Source: Acetobacteraceae bacterium
Lineage (GTDB): Bacteria > Pseudomonadota > Alphaproteobacteria > Acetobacterales > Acetobacteraceae
Assembly (NCBI GenBank): GCA_003151425.1
Contig: PLXO01000336.1
Span: forward strand, 1-64,000
Direction: 5' to 3'
DNA: 64,000 nt
This document shows positions 17,021 to 25,931 of the stretch, piece after piece (position 1 is the first letter of the stretch; every line of letters begins with the position of its first letter). The notes under the pieces were generated by a model. That model worked only from the letters and a program-made list of their open reading frames with translations. It was not told the origin of the DNA and did no database searches. The position numbers and the translations under genes were made by a program.

Positions 17021-18508
17021 ATGGCGAAGAAACGAACGATCCGCACGATCCCCCAGCAGCGCACGCCGGTCCGGGAACAGGACCCGGCCGAGCGCGCCCA
17101 CAACTTCGCCGAGGTCAACTGCGGCTACACCGAGGCCGAGGCGCTGCTGGAAGCCGAGCGCTGCCTGTTCTGTCCCGATCCGGTCTGCGTCGCCGGCTGC
17201 CCGGTCGGCATCGACATCCCCGCCTTCATCGAGCGCATCTCCGCCAAGGACGTCCACGGCGCCTATGACGCGATCGGGCGCACCAACCTGCTGCCGGCGG
17301 TGTGCGGCCGTGTCTGCCCGCAAGAAACCCAATGCGAGGGCCGCTGCATCGTCGGCGACACGCTGGAGCCCGTCGCGATCGGCCGGCTGGAACGTTTCGT
17401 TGGCGATCGCGCCATCGCCGAGGGCTGGGCCAACCTGCCGCACATCGAGCCGAACGGCCGGCGCGTCGGCATCGTCGGCTCCGGCCCCGCCGGCATGGCC
17501 TGCGCCGCCGACATGGCCAAGGCCGGCTGCGAGGTCACCGTGTTCGAGGCGTTCCACGAGCCCGGCGGCGTGCTGCGCTACGGCATCCCCGATTTCCGCC
17601 TGCCCAACGCGGTGATCGACGCCGAGATCGCCAACCTGCGCCGGCTCGGCGTGAAGTTCCAATGCAACACCCTGGTCGGCCGGCTGTTCACCATTGCCCA
17701 GATGATCAGCGAGATGGACTACGACGCGGTGTTCATCGGCACCGGCGCCGGCTATCCCGCCATGCTCGGCGTTCCCGGCGATTCGCTGAACGGCGTGCTG
17801 TCGGCGAACGAGCTGCTGACGCGCTGCAACCTCATGCGCGCGCGCGACTTCCCCGCCTACGACACGCCGATCCCGCTCGGCCGCCATGTCGCGGTGGTCG
17901 GCGCCGGCAACACCGCGATGGACGCGATGCGTGTTTCGTTGCGGCTCGGGGCGCAGAACGTCACCTGCGTCTATCGCCGCACCAAGGCGGAGTGCCCGGC
18001 CCGCGCCGAGGAAGTCCATCACGCCGAGCAGGAGGGCGTGGTGTTCAAGTGGCTCACCGCGCCGGTCGAGGTGCTCGGCGACGACCAGGGCAACGTGCGA
18101 GGCATGCGCTGCATCGCCATGGAGCTGGGCGCGCCCGACAAGTCCGGCCGCGCCCGCCCGGTGCCGATCCCCGGCAGCGAACACGAGATCGCATGCGACG
18201 AGGTGGTGTTCGCGATCGGCACCAACGCCAACCCGATCATCGGCCAGACCTCGCGCATGCGCCTCGACAAGCGCGGCTACATCGAAACGGATGCGGACCT
18301 TGCCACCTCGATGGCCGGGGTGTTCGCCGGCGGCGACATCGTCACCGGCGCGGCCACCGTCATCGAGGCGATGGGCGCCGGGCGCAGGGCCGCGCGCAGC
18401 ATGAAGGCGTATCTCGGCATCAGCGAGCCGGGCTGCTCGCTCGATGCCGCAACGATCTTCGGCATCCAGGCGAGCGAGCGCAACTTCGCCCGCATCCGTT
18501 GCGCCTGA
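17021..18508 (+). CDS. GltD/NfnB-like Fe-S flavoprotein (NADPH-dependent)
   Basis: A 495-residue homologue of the glutamate synthase small subunit and of the NfnB/SudA large subunit. The N-terminal cysteine clusters CLFCPDPVCVAGCPVGIDIP and CGRVCPQETQCEGRC bind [4Fe-4S] centres. The FAD motif is GIVGSGPAGMACAADMAKAG; the NADPH motif is AVVGAGNTAMDAMRVSLRLG. The C-terminal FAGGDIVTGAATVIEAMGAG closes the FAD site. No glutamate synthase large subunit is nearby; the preceding NfnA-like gene is the natural partner. The pair probably couples NAD(P)H to the ferredoxin pool used by the next two genes. No strong ribosome-binding site is seen at the ATG. Confidence 0.88.
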   Translation: MAKKRTIRTIPQQRTPVREQDPAERAHNFAEVNCGYTEAEALLEAERCLFCPDPVCVAGCPVGIDIPAFIERISAKDVHGAYDAIGRTNLLPAVCGRVCPQETQCEGRCIVGDTLEPVAIGRLERFVGDRAIAEGWANLPHIEPNGRRVGIVGSGPAGMACAADMAKAGCEVTVFEAFHEPGGVLRYGIPDFRLPNAVIDAEIANLRRLGVKFQCNTLVGRLFTIAQMISEMDYDAVFIGTGAGYPAMLGVPGDSLNGVLSANELLTRCNLMRARDFPAYDTPIPLGRHVAVVGAGNTAMDAMRVSLRLGAQNVTCVYRRTKAECPARAEEVHHAEQEGVVFKWLTAPVEVLGDDQGNVRGMRCIAMELGAPDKSGRARPVPIPGSEHEIACDEVVFAIGTNANPIIGQTSRMRLDKRGYIETDADLATSMAGVFAGGDIVTGAATVIEAMGAGRRAARSMKAYLGISEPGCSLDAATIFGIQASERNFARIRCA

Positions 18509-18566
18509 GCAGCGACCGCAGCGCGCCGCACATGCCCGCCAGCAACCCCAGGTCACGGACGAGGCC

Positions 18567-20558
18567 ATGAACGACGTAACCCTGCTGACCCCGCCAACCA
18601 CAAGCGACGAGCCAATCGCGCGCGACCGGCCAAGCGGTGACCAGCCTGCCGCCGGCGACAACCCAACCGCCCGCGACACAACAATCGTCCGCGACAACCC
18701 AGCCGCCCACGACAAAACCGTGACCACGCTCGCGGAACACATCGTCGAGATCATCAGCGACTCCGGCGAGGGCGCGCAGCGCTGCGGCCAGTGCATGGGC
18801 GCCATCGCCGCGCGCACCGGGTATGGCGTCTGGACGGTGGAGATCATCCCCGCCGAGATCCGCCCACCGGCCCGCAGCGTCGCCGGCGCCTCCGGCATCC
18901 GCATCCGCTTCGGCTCGCGCCGCATCACCAATGGCGGCAACGAAACGGATCTGGTGATCGCCTTCAACGAGCAGGTGCTGCTCGGCCGCGTGCGTGCCGG
19001 CGAGCTGAAACCGGGTGCGACCATCTTGCTCGAAAGCATGTGGCGGGAGGACCGCAACAAGGCGATCGCCGCCTCCTACGCCGAGGTGTACGACCAGGTC
19101 GTCGCCGCCGGCTACGACGTGCACGAAGTGCCGATGGAGCGCGAGTGCCGCACCATCGTCAGCGACCCGCGGCGCGGCAAGAACATGTTCGCGCTCGGCA
19201 TGCTCTGCAACATCTACAGCCTGGACATGCAGCTCGCCGCCGAACAGGTGGCGGCGATCTTCGGCAAGAAGGACCGCAAGATCGTCGAGACCAACGTCCG
19301 GCTGCTGGAAGCCGGCGCCGCCTGGGCGGGCCAAAACCTCGCATTCAAATACCGCATCCCGGCCGAGCCCGCGACCGAGCCGCAGATCGTCGTGAACGGC
19401 AACGTTGCGCTGGCGCTCGGCATCCTCGCCTCGGGGATGGAGGTGTGCGCCATGTACCCGATCACGCCGGCGACCTCCGCGTCCCACTATCTCAGCGACG
19501 TGTTCGAGCGAATCGGTGGGACCGTGCACCAGGCGGAAGACGAGATCGCCGCTTGCGCGTTCGCCCTCGGCGCCTCGTACGCCAACAAATGCGCCGTCAC
19601 CATCACCTCCGGTCCCGGCTATTCGCTGAAGCAGGAGGGCATCGGCCTGGCTGTCATGGGCGAGATCCCGCTGGTCGTCGTCAACGTACAGCGCGGCGGT
19701 CCGAGCACCGGCCAGCCCACCAAGGTGGAACAGGGCGACCTGCTGGCCGCCATGTTCGGCAGCCATGGCGACGCGCCTAAGGTGGTGATGGCCGCTGCCA
19801 CCATCGAGGACTGTTTCTACTCGGTGATCACCGCGCGCAACCTCGCCGAGACCTTCAACATGGTCGTGGTGTTGCTCACCGACGCCGCGCTGGCGAGCTC
19901 GCAGCAGCCGATCCCGCGCCCGCAGTTCCGCGAGACGTGGCTGGCGCCGCCGGCGGACCAGAGCGCGGTTCCCGACGGCACCAAGCCGTACAACTGGGAT
20001 CCCGTCACCGGGCTGGCGCGCCGCATCATCCCCGGCCAGCCCGGCGGCATGCACACCCTCACCGGCCTCGCCCACGACGGCCAGAGCCACGTCGCCTACG
20101 ACGCCGAGATCAACCAGCAGAGTATCCAGGCGCGCAGCCGCAAGCTGGCGGCGTTGCAAAAGACGCTGCTGCCGCCCCCGGTTTTCGGCGCCGACAGCGG
20201 CGAGCTGCTGGTGATCGGCTGGGGCAGCACGCGCGGGGCGATCGAGGAAGCGGTCGAGCAACTGCGCAACGAAGGCCGCGCCGTGTCGTCGATGCACCTG
20301 ACGTTCCTGCAGCCGATGGCGCCCGGCATCAAGCCGATCATGGCGCGCTTCCGCCAGGTGATGACCATCGAGGGCAACTGGTGCGATTCGCCGGACGACC
20401 CGCTCATCGACGAAAGCAACCGGCGCTACACCGCGCTCGCGATGCTGCTGCGCGCGCGCTACCTGGTCGATGTCGACTGCTGGTCCGAGGTCAAGGGCCA
20501 GCCGATCAAGCCGTCGCTGATCCGCGCCGCCATTCTGCGCAAATTGCTGACGCAGTGA
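18567..20558 (+). CDS. korA: 2-oxoacid:ferredoxin oxidoreductase, fused gamma-alpha subunit
   Basis: A 663-residue KorA-type subunit. Residues about 50-250 form the gamma domain (SGEGAQRCGQCMGAIAARTG, PAEIRPPARS). The alpha domain then follows (CAMYPITPATSASHY, ITSGPGYSLKQEG, VNVQRGGPSTGQPTK). With KorB it oxidatively decarboxylates a 2-oxoacid, probably 2-oxoglutarate or pyruvate, to acyl-CoA and reduces ferredoxin. The first 45 residues are an odd low-complexity lead of repeated R/G-D-x-P-x-A/T units (for example RDNPAAHDK) absent from ordinary KorA. GAGG lies eight bases before the ATG. KorB follows 14 bases after the stop. Confidence 0.92.
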   Translation: MNDVTLLTPPTTSDEPIARDRPSGDQPAAGDNPTARDTTIVRDNPAAHDKTVTTLAEHIVEIISDSGEGAQRCGQCMGAIAARTGYGVWTVEIIPAEIRPPARSVAGASGIRIRFGSRRITNGGNETDLVIAFNEQVLLGRVRAGELKPGATILLESMWREDRNKAIAASYAEVYDQVVAAGYDVHEVPMERECRTIVSDPRRGKNMFALGMLCNIYSLDMQLAAEQVAAIFGKKDRKIVETNVRLLEAGAAWAGQNLAFKYRIPAEPATEPQIVVNGNVALALGILASGMEVCAMYPITPATSASHYLSDVFERIGGTVHQAEDEIAACAFALGASYANKCAVTITSGPGYSLKQEGIGLAVMGEIPLVVVNVQRGGPSTGQPTKVEQGDLLAAMFGSHGDAPKVVMAAATIEDCFYSVITARNLAETFNMVVVLLTDAALASSQQPIPRPQFRETWLAPPADQSAVPDGTKPYNWDPVTGLARRIIPGQPGGMHTLTGLAHDGQSHVAYDAEINQQSIQARSRKLAALQKTLLPPPVFGADSGELLVIGWGSTRGAIEEAVEQLRNEGRAVSSMHLTFLQPMAPGIKPIMARFRQVMTIEGNWCDSPDDPLIDESNRRYTALAMLLRARYLVDVDCWSEVKGQPIKPSLIRAAILRKLLTQ

Positions 20559-20572
20559 GGGAAGATCGCATC

Positions 20573-21619
20573 ATGCCCGACACTCATATCGCCCACTCGC
20601 ACACCGAATGCCTGCTGCGGCTGCACGACGAACAGTACGATCTTGAGGACTATCAGAGCGGCGTGCCGCGCTGGTGCACGGGATGCGGCGACAACGCCAT
20701 CCTGACGGCGGTGCAACGACTGTGCCGCGACGAGGCACTGCCGCCGGAAAAGACCGTGTTCATTTCAGGCATCGGCTGCTCCAGCCGCTTCCCGCACTAC
20801 ATGAAGACGTACGGCCTGCACGGCATCCACGGCCGCGCGCTGCCGATCGCCGAGGGCGTCAAGATGGCGCGCCCCGACCTGAACGTGTTCGTCAACACCG
20901 GCGACGGCGACTGTTGCAGCATCGGCGCGGCGCACTGGATCCATGCCATCCGCTACAACATGAACCTGACGGTGATGCTGCACGACAACCAGATCTACGG
21001 GCTGACGAAGATGCAGGCCTCGCCCACCTCGCCGATCGGGCTGAAAAGCAACACCACGCCGCGCGGCTCCTATCTGGAGGCGCTGAACCCGCTGAGTGTC
21101 ACGCTCGGCGTGCAGAACGTTTCGTTCGTGGCGCAGGCGGTCGATTGGATTCCGGACGTGCTGTACGACGTGATCGCCGCGGCATTCCACCACAAGGGCA
21201 CCGGCTTCGTGCGCATCCTGCAACGCTGCCCGGAATGGCTGCCGAAGATGTTCGAGCCGTATGTGCAGGATCCGTCGCGCATCAAGCTGCTGCACCACGC
21301 GCGCGGTCTGACGCTCAGCCCGGGGACGGCGAAGATCTACCGCACGCAGGAGGAACACGATCCGGGCAATCTCGACCGCGCACGGGAGATTGCTTCCGGG
21401 CGCGATCCGATCCCGGTGGGCATCATCTACCACAATCCGGACGTCCCCTGTTACGAGGAGGTGCGCCACGCTGGAAAACTCCGCTCGCCGGAGCTGATCC
21501 GCAACGGCCTGGAAGCCGAGTTCGATAAATTTACGATCTGGCCGTCGGGCTGGCCCCCGGGCTCGCCAGGGAGCATCGGATCGGGCGGCCGACCGGACGC
21601 GCGCAGCGCCACGGCCTGA
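20573..21619 (+). CDS. korB: 2-oxoacid:ferredoxin oxidoreductase beta subunit
   Basis: The thiamine-diphosphate and [4Fe-4S] subunit, 348 residues. Cluster ligands are the two cysteines of WCTGCGDN, the cysteine of SGIGCSSRFPHY and the late cysteine of NPDVPCYEE. The thiamine motif is VNTGDGDCCSIGAAHWIHA ending in MLHDNQIYGLTK. AGGGAAG precedes the ATG at 20573. The gene is tightly coupled to korA. Ferredoxin reduced here is a strong low-potential donor; in Thauera the equivalent enzyme supplies benzoyl-CoA reductase, and in phototrophs or diazotrophs nitrogenase is another consumer. No consumer gene is inside this window. Confidence 0.93.
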   Translation: MPDTHIAHSHTECLLRLHDEQYDLEDYQSGVPRWCTGCGDNAILTAVQRLCRDEALPPEKTVFISGIGCSSRFPHYMKTYGLHGIHGRALPIAEGVKMARPDLNVFVNTGDGDCCSIGAAHWIHAIRYNMNLTVMLHDNQIYGLTKMQASPTSPIGLKSNTTPRGSYLEALNPLSVTLGVQNVSFVAQAVDWIPDVLYDVIAAAFHHKGTGFVRILQRCPEWLPKMFEPYVQDPSRIKLLHHARGLTLSPGTAKIYRTQEEHDPGNLDRAREIASGRDPIPVGIIYHNPDVPCYEEVRHAGKLRSPELIRNGLEAEFDKFTIWPSGWPPGSPGSIGSGGRPDARSATA

Positions 21620-21697
21620 TCCGCGGCGAACGCGGATCGAACCGGACCCTGGCAAACCCGGACGCTGGCAAACATGGACATGCGAGGCGACGGCAAC

Positions 21698-24040
21698 ATG
21701 CAAGCTGCACATCAAGCGCAGGTGACGTTCTACCTCACCGGCCAAAGCACGCGCGATGGCCTCGATGCCGTCGAGGGGCTCGGCCTGCGTCCCGCACTGT
21801 TCGCCGGCTACCGCGACCTGACCGCGTTGCGCTACGACTTTCCGCTGGTGCTGCTGCCAGGCGCCGACGGCGCCGGCGCGGTGCGCTCGCTCAGCGAACT
21901 GTTCGACGCCGCGCTCGACACGGTGCTCGACGCTGGGCTCACCGGCGCACTCGCCGGCGCGACCGGCGCCGATCGCTTGCGCCACCATGCCGGTCGCATG
22001 GAGCGCGAGATGCGCCGCATCGCCGCGGCGGACGGAGTCGGAACGTTCCGGGAAATGTGGCAAACGGCAGCGCAGCGCCTGAGCGCGCGCGCCGACGACG
22101 AGGGTTTCGCCGACAGTCTCGCGCGCCTCGGAGCAAATCTGCCAGCCGACGGGCAGGTGGTTGATTGCGACGCCGCCCTGCCTGGGCGCCTGTTCTCGCA
22201 CGCCTGCACCGCGGTTCACCGGCGCAAGGCGGCGCTGTTCCGCGCCGATCTGACCCGGCTGATCCAGAAGCTGTCCGACATCCTGCGCGCCGACTTTGCC
22301 CGTTCCGACGAAGGCCACAGCGCCGAGAACCTGCGCGCCGCGATCGGCCAACCGCAGGCGCAGGCATTCGATTTCGCGGCGATGTCGCGCATGCTGGCCA
22401 GCGTCTCCGCGCCCTCCCTGCTGGCGGACAGCCGCCGCGAGCGCATCCGCTGGCTGCTGTCGGTACTGCAATCGCAGCGCTTCTACGCCCCGCCCCAGGA
22501 CGCCGCCGCACCGGCGCAGGCGTTGCCGGGATACCGCTTCACGTTCGACAGTTGCAGCCAAGCACTGGAAGCCTGGCACGAGCGGCTGCCCAGGCTGGTG
22601 GAGCTGACCAAGGCGATCGCCATCGCCGAGCTGGAGGTGAAGGGTGACTACCGCGAGGCGGATCACGACGCCGTCTTCGCCAGCTTCGGCGCCAACCGTG
22701 TGGGCGTGGCCGAGCGGGCCCGGTTCCCGGATTATCTGGCACGGATCGACACCGGTACAATAACGCCCACCGAGTTCACCCGCGTGCTCGATGCGCTCGC
22801 GAGCGGCCTGCCGCTGAAGATCCTGCTGCAGACCGACGACATTCTTGCCCCGCTCGTCGACGATCCCGCGCGCGCCTCGTTCGGCCTGTGCGCCCGCACG
22901 CTGACCAACGCCGCGATCGCACTGAACGAGACGTTCGTCTTGCAGTCCAGCGCCTCGAACTTGCCGCGCCTGCGCGACCGATTGTTCGCCGGGCTGGACT
23001 ATCCCGGCGCAGCGTTGTTCTCGGTGTTCTCCGGCGCGAGCGGCCACGCGGGCGACATCCCACCCTATCTTGTCGCCGCGGCGGCGATGGAATCGCGCGC
23101 CTTTCCGGCCTTCGTCCACGACCCGTCGGCCGGGGCGGACTGCGCCGCCCGCTTCAGCATTGCCGGCAACCCGCAGCCCGAGCAGGACTGGCCGGTGCAT
23201 AGGCTCGACTACGAGGACGCCGAGCACCAACGCGTCGGCGAAACCGTCGCCGTCACGGCGGTCGACTTCCTGGCCTGCGACCGGCGCTACGCCGCGCATT
23301 TCGCGCTTGTTCCGCGGGCGGACTGGAACGGCCAGATGGTGGAAGCAGCCGAGGCCATCGCGCATGGCACCGACACCGCTTCCGGCAGCGTCCCATGCCT
23401 GCTGATGGTCGACGCCGGCAATCGGCTGCAGAAGGTGATGGCCGACGACTGCATGATCCGCGAAGCGGGGCGCGCGGGCGCGATGTGGCGCAGCCTGCGC
23501 GAGCTTGGCGGCATCCGCAATTCGCATGCCGAGCGTCTGCTCGCCCATGAGCGTGCGGCGTGGCAGGAGCAGCAACAGCGCGAGGTCGCCGCAGCCCGCG
23601 CGGTCGCGGTCGCCGAAGCGAGTACGCCCCAGGGCGCGTCGCAGGGTGCGCTCCAGGGGGCGTCCCCCGGCGCGCCCGCGGACGCGCCCGCCCGGGGGAC
23701 AAATATCGCAGTTGCAAGGATTGCAGGGGCCAAGGCGGCGGCGACCGAGACGGCCGTAGCCGAGGCGGCGGTTTCCGAGCCCGAGCGTTCGCCGGATGAG
23801 CCCTACATCGAGACTGCGCGTTGCAGCAGTTGTAACGAGTGCACGCAGATCAACGATAAGCTGTTCGCCTACAACAAGGACAAGCAGGCTTACATCGCCG
23901 ATGTGACCGCCGGCACCTACCGCCAGCTCGTCGAGGCCGCCGAAAGCTGCCAGGTTTCCGTCATCCACCCCGGCAAGCCGCGCAATCCCAAGGAGCCGGG
24001 ACTCGACGAACTACTGAAGCGCGCCGAACTGTTTCAATAG
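21698..24040 (+). CDS. large protein of unknown type with C-terminal ferredoxin domain
   Basis: A 780-residue protein. Residues 1 to about 620 match no domain I know but keep a regular, charged soluble composition, with a PFOR-like patch SRAFPAFVHDPSAG and RFSIAGNPQPEQDWPVH. An Ala/Gln/Pro-rich linker (about 625-700) follows, with repeats such as GASQGALQGASPGAPADAPA. The last 75 residues form a single [4Fe-4S] ferredoxin: C709-x2-C712-x2-C715 and C751. I prefer the ATG at 21698 because GAGG lies upstream; an ATG at 21674 would add eight residues. It is 78 bases after korB, same strand, so it is probably the electron acceptor or a partner of KorAB carrying its own tethered ferredoxin. Confidence 0.8.
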   Translation: MQAAHQAQVTFYLTGQSTRDGLDAVEGLGLRPALFAGYRDLTALRYDFPLVLLPGADGAGAVRSLSELFDAALDTVLDAGLTGALAGATGADRLRHHAGRMEREMRRIAAADGVGTFREMWQTAAQRLSARADDEGFADSLARLGANLPADGQVVDCDAALPGRLFSHACTAVHRRKAALFRADLTRLIQKLSDILRADFARSDEGHSAENLRAAIGQPQAQAFDFAAMSRMLASVSAPSLLADSRRERIRWLLSVLQSQRFYAPPQDAAAPAQALPGYRFTFDSCSQALEAWHERLPRLVELTKAIAIAELEVKGDYREADHDAVFASFGANRVGVAERARFPDYLARIDTGTITPTEFTRVLDALASGLPLKILLQTDDILAPLVDDPARASFGLCARTLTNAAIALNETFVLQSSASNLPRLRDRLFAGLDYPGAALFSVFSGASGHAGDIPPYLVAAAAMESRAFPAFVHDPSAGADCAARFSIAGNPQPEQDWPVHRLDYEDAEHQRVGETVAVTAVDFLACDRRYAAHFALVPRADWNGQMVEAAEAIAHGTDTASGSVPCLLMVDAGNRLQKVMADDCMIREAGRAGAMWRSLRELGGIRNSHAERLLAHERAAWQEQQQREVAAARAVAVAEASTPQGASQGALQGASPGAPADAPARGTNIAVARIAGAKAAATETAVAEAAVSEPERSPDEPYIETARCSSCNECTQINDKLFAYNKDKQAYIADVTAGTYRQLVEAAESCQVSVIHPGKPRNPKEPGLDELLKRAELFQ

Positions 24041-24573
24041 CCGCGACAGCCGTACGCCTCTGCCGCACTTGCGCGGGCTTGGGCCGCAAAGCGGACCAAG
24101 GCGGCGAGCGGAGCGATTGGGCCGCGAAGCAGACCAACGGTGAGGGTCAGGCCCGTGCCATGCGCCCACCGCTCGTGTGCGCGGCAACAGCCTTGTTCTT
24201 ATCACAGAGGGAAAAGCGGCGGATCGAGTAAACGCAGCAGTAGTGTCTCAGTTTGAAACTGCCATACCGTGAGACGTACTGGAAGATGCCAAGCCAATCG
24301 CGCCCCGCTGCAAGGACGTTGCAACCGCTCTGGTGGTTTTGTCCTGCCACGCGTCCCGAACCCGGCGCGTAACCAACGCAGCGCACCAAGGACCGCAACC
24401 ATTCGGCCTCCCGTTTCCCTGTGATAGAAACAGGGCGAAACGAACCGCACAGACGCCGCCACGATCGGCAGGCGCATCTTCCGGCAGGGATCAGGGTCGG
24501 CAAGATCGATGTGCTGGCGCACACGTTGCCGACGACGTTACGGCCAGCCTCGGCCGCCGCAAGCGATCACGCT
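24041..24573. other. 533-base gap with no supported gene
   Basis: I find no reading frame with protein character. GTCTCA (24244-24249) and TGAGAC (24270-24275) form an inverted repeat around an inner CAGTTTGAAACTG palindrome, which may be a regulatory hairpin or an insertion-element scrap. Short GC-rich repeats around GGGCCGCAAAGCGGACCAA and its variant occur near 24080-24140. Confidence 0.4.
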
Positions 24574-24738
24574 TTAGCCGGCCGTCTCGTGGTCCTCGAT
24601 TTCGGCGGCGACCTCCTCGCAGGTCTCAGCCAGATCCTCGTATTCGGTGGCTTTGTCGGGTTTGTTGAGTTTGAGCCACCGGCGTGCAATCTCGTGGTAG
24701 TAGACCGCCTGTTCGCGCAGACTTTCGATGTATTGCAT
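24574..24738 (-). CDS. small acidic helical protein, FNR-linked
   Basis: A 54-residue frame starting MQYIESLREQAVYYHEIARR and continuing WLKLNKPDKATEYEDLAETC, ending EIEDHETAG. It is rich in Glu, Ala and Lys and predicted to be all-helical, with paired aromatic and charged positions suggesting a helical hairpin. GGGAGAG lies eight bases before the ATG. A perfect FNR/FixK palindrome sits about 133 bases upstream and points to low-oxygen expression. It resembles short uncharacterised proteins; no function is known. Codon composition and the ribosome-binding site make it likely real. Confidence 0.65.
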   Translation of the reverse strand: MQYIESLREQAVYYHEIARRWLKLNKPDKATEYEDLAETCEEVAAEIEDHETAG

Positions 24739-24864
24739 CGCGCTCTCCCGTCGATAGGTTCGGACCCTGCGTCCGGCCTGGAAGCGGTATTCGCCGTCGA
24801 CGCCGCTCGCAGCGGTGCAGGCAACATTCGTGCATCATCGCAGCAATCCAAGCCGATCGCCGCA

Positions 24865-24878
24865 TTGATGCAGATCAA
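24865..24878. promoter_or_regulatory. perfect FNR/FixK palindrome
   Basis: TTGAT-GCAG-ATCAA matches the FNR/FixK consensus TTGAT-N4-ATCAA exactly. It lies between the cupin stop and the 54-residue gene start, both on the minus strand, so the small gene is the probable target. Together with the box at 15853 it brackets the oxidoreductase operon. The remainder of 24739-25045 shows no gene. Confidence 0.75.
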
Positions 24879-25045
24879 TTTAACCTATATCGGAACGGAA
24901 CTAACCGGTTCGCCGCCAGACCGTGCGCCGGCATCCGGCTGGGTGCCGATTTCCCGGAAGGTTCGCCGAAGCAGGGAGCGTTGAACCGCCCCGATTTGCT
25001 GGGCGATGAAGGCATCGGCAGCGAATGCCTCGCTACCCGCCGGGA

Positions 25046-25516
25046 TCATCGCTTGCGCCTTTCCTCCGTCCACGCGCTTTCAACCGCCGCGGCAAGCGGA
25101 ATCTCCGACCCCAATCCCTCGACGAACGCCACGCCCTCATCTGGATAGAGGCATACCTCGTGGCTGAATCGATTGCCGAACGCCCAGAGCACGAGGTCAT
25201 CCGTCCCAGTATTTTCGAACGCATGCACCTCGGCGTCGCACGGCGTGTAGCAGAAGCAGTCCCCTGGCCGGACCGGGACCTGCGCCTCGTCATGCAGCAG
25301 CGTTCCGGTTCCTGCCATGACGATCAGGATTTCCTCCTGGAACACATGTCTATGCCGCCGCGACGACCGGCACCCTGGCGTCACCGTCTGGATGGTCAGC
25401 CCGATCGACTGCGACCCGACGGCCCGCCCGAGGTCAGCCATGCGCGCGCGGATGTTGCCACCGAAGTCGTATTCAAACGGCGCAACGCCATCGATGCGGA
25501 CATGATGCAGTGTCAT
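25046..25516 (-). CDS. cupin-domain protein
   Basis: A 156-residue beta-barrel protein. The first cupin motif is visible as RHRHVFQEEILIVMAGTG (two His and a Glu as metal ligands), the second as PGDCFCYTPCDAEVHAFENTG. GGAGG lies before the ATG at 25516. Such proteins serve as dioxygenases, isomerases or sugar-binding regulators; nothing here distinguishes them. The gene stands alone. The gap 25517-25736 has nothing identifiable. Confidence 0.8.
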   Translation of the reverse strand: MTLHHVRIDGVAPFEYDFGGNIRARMADLGRAVGSQSIGLTIQTVTPGCRSSRRHRHVFQEEILIVMAGTGTLLHDEAQVPVRPGDCFCYTPCDAEVHAFENTGTDDLVLWAFGNRFSHEVCLYPDEGVAFVEGLGSEIPLAAAVESAWTEERRKR

Positions 25517-25736
25517 GAGTGCGGCCTCCGGGATTCATAGTCCGTCTGGGAGTCCATCTTGTCGGTGGCATGAAGTGACGCAACCGGTCACGGAGCTGGC
25601 AACGTCGCAGAGCCACACCTGCGAAAGGCCTGCTACCACGCCTTATCAAGTGCGGACGTGGTGCCGGCGTACGGCGTTCGTTTCCCCTCACCCGGTCCGG
25701 CAGCCACGCCCGCGACCCGGTCGCATGGATGGGCGT

Positions 25737-25931
25737 TCACTCCTCGCTCAACGCGCAGTGGCCGATCAGTATGGCCGCCGGCAGCGAGCACATCAGCCAT
25801 GTAAGCAGGCTCGTCGCAAGCATGCGCGATGTCGCGCCGTGCAGCACGCCGAGGTCCAGGACGGCGACGATCAGCACGAACCCGAGGCCGATCAATACGG
25901 CATCGATCAGGCGCCTACCGGATAGTTTCAT
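25737..25931 (-). CDS. small two-helix membrane protein
   Basis: A 64-residue protein with two hydrophobic segments (LIDAVLIGLGFVLIVAVLDL and LLTWLMCSLPAAILIGHCAL) joined by a short loop, and a positively charged N terminus (MKLSGRR). This predicts an inner-membrane hairpin with both ends in the cytoplasm. The ribosome-binding site is weak. The function is unknown and there is no operon partner. Confidence 0.55.
   Translation of the reverse strand: MKLSGRRLIDAVLIGLGFVLIVAVLDLGVLHGATSRMLATSLLTWLMCSLPAAILIGHCALSEE

Noticed and set aside
18420-24000. Very long minus-strand frames opposite korA, korB and the ferredoxin fusion
   Set aside because: Antisense shadows with low-complexity Arg/Ala/Gly/His composition; the plus-strand genes have clear motifs.
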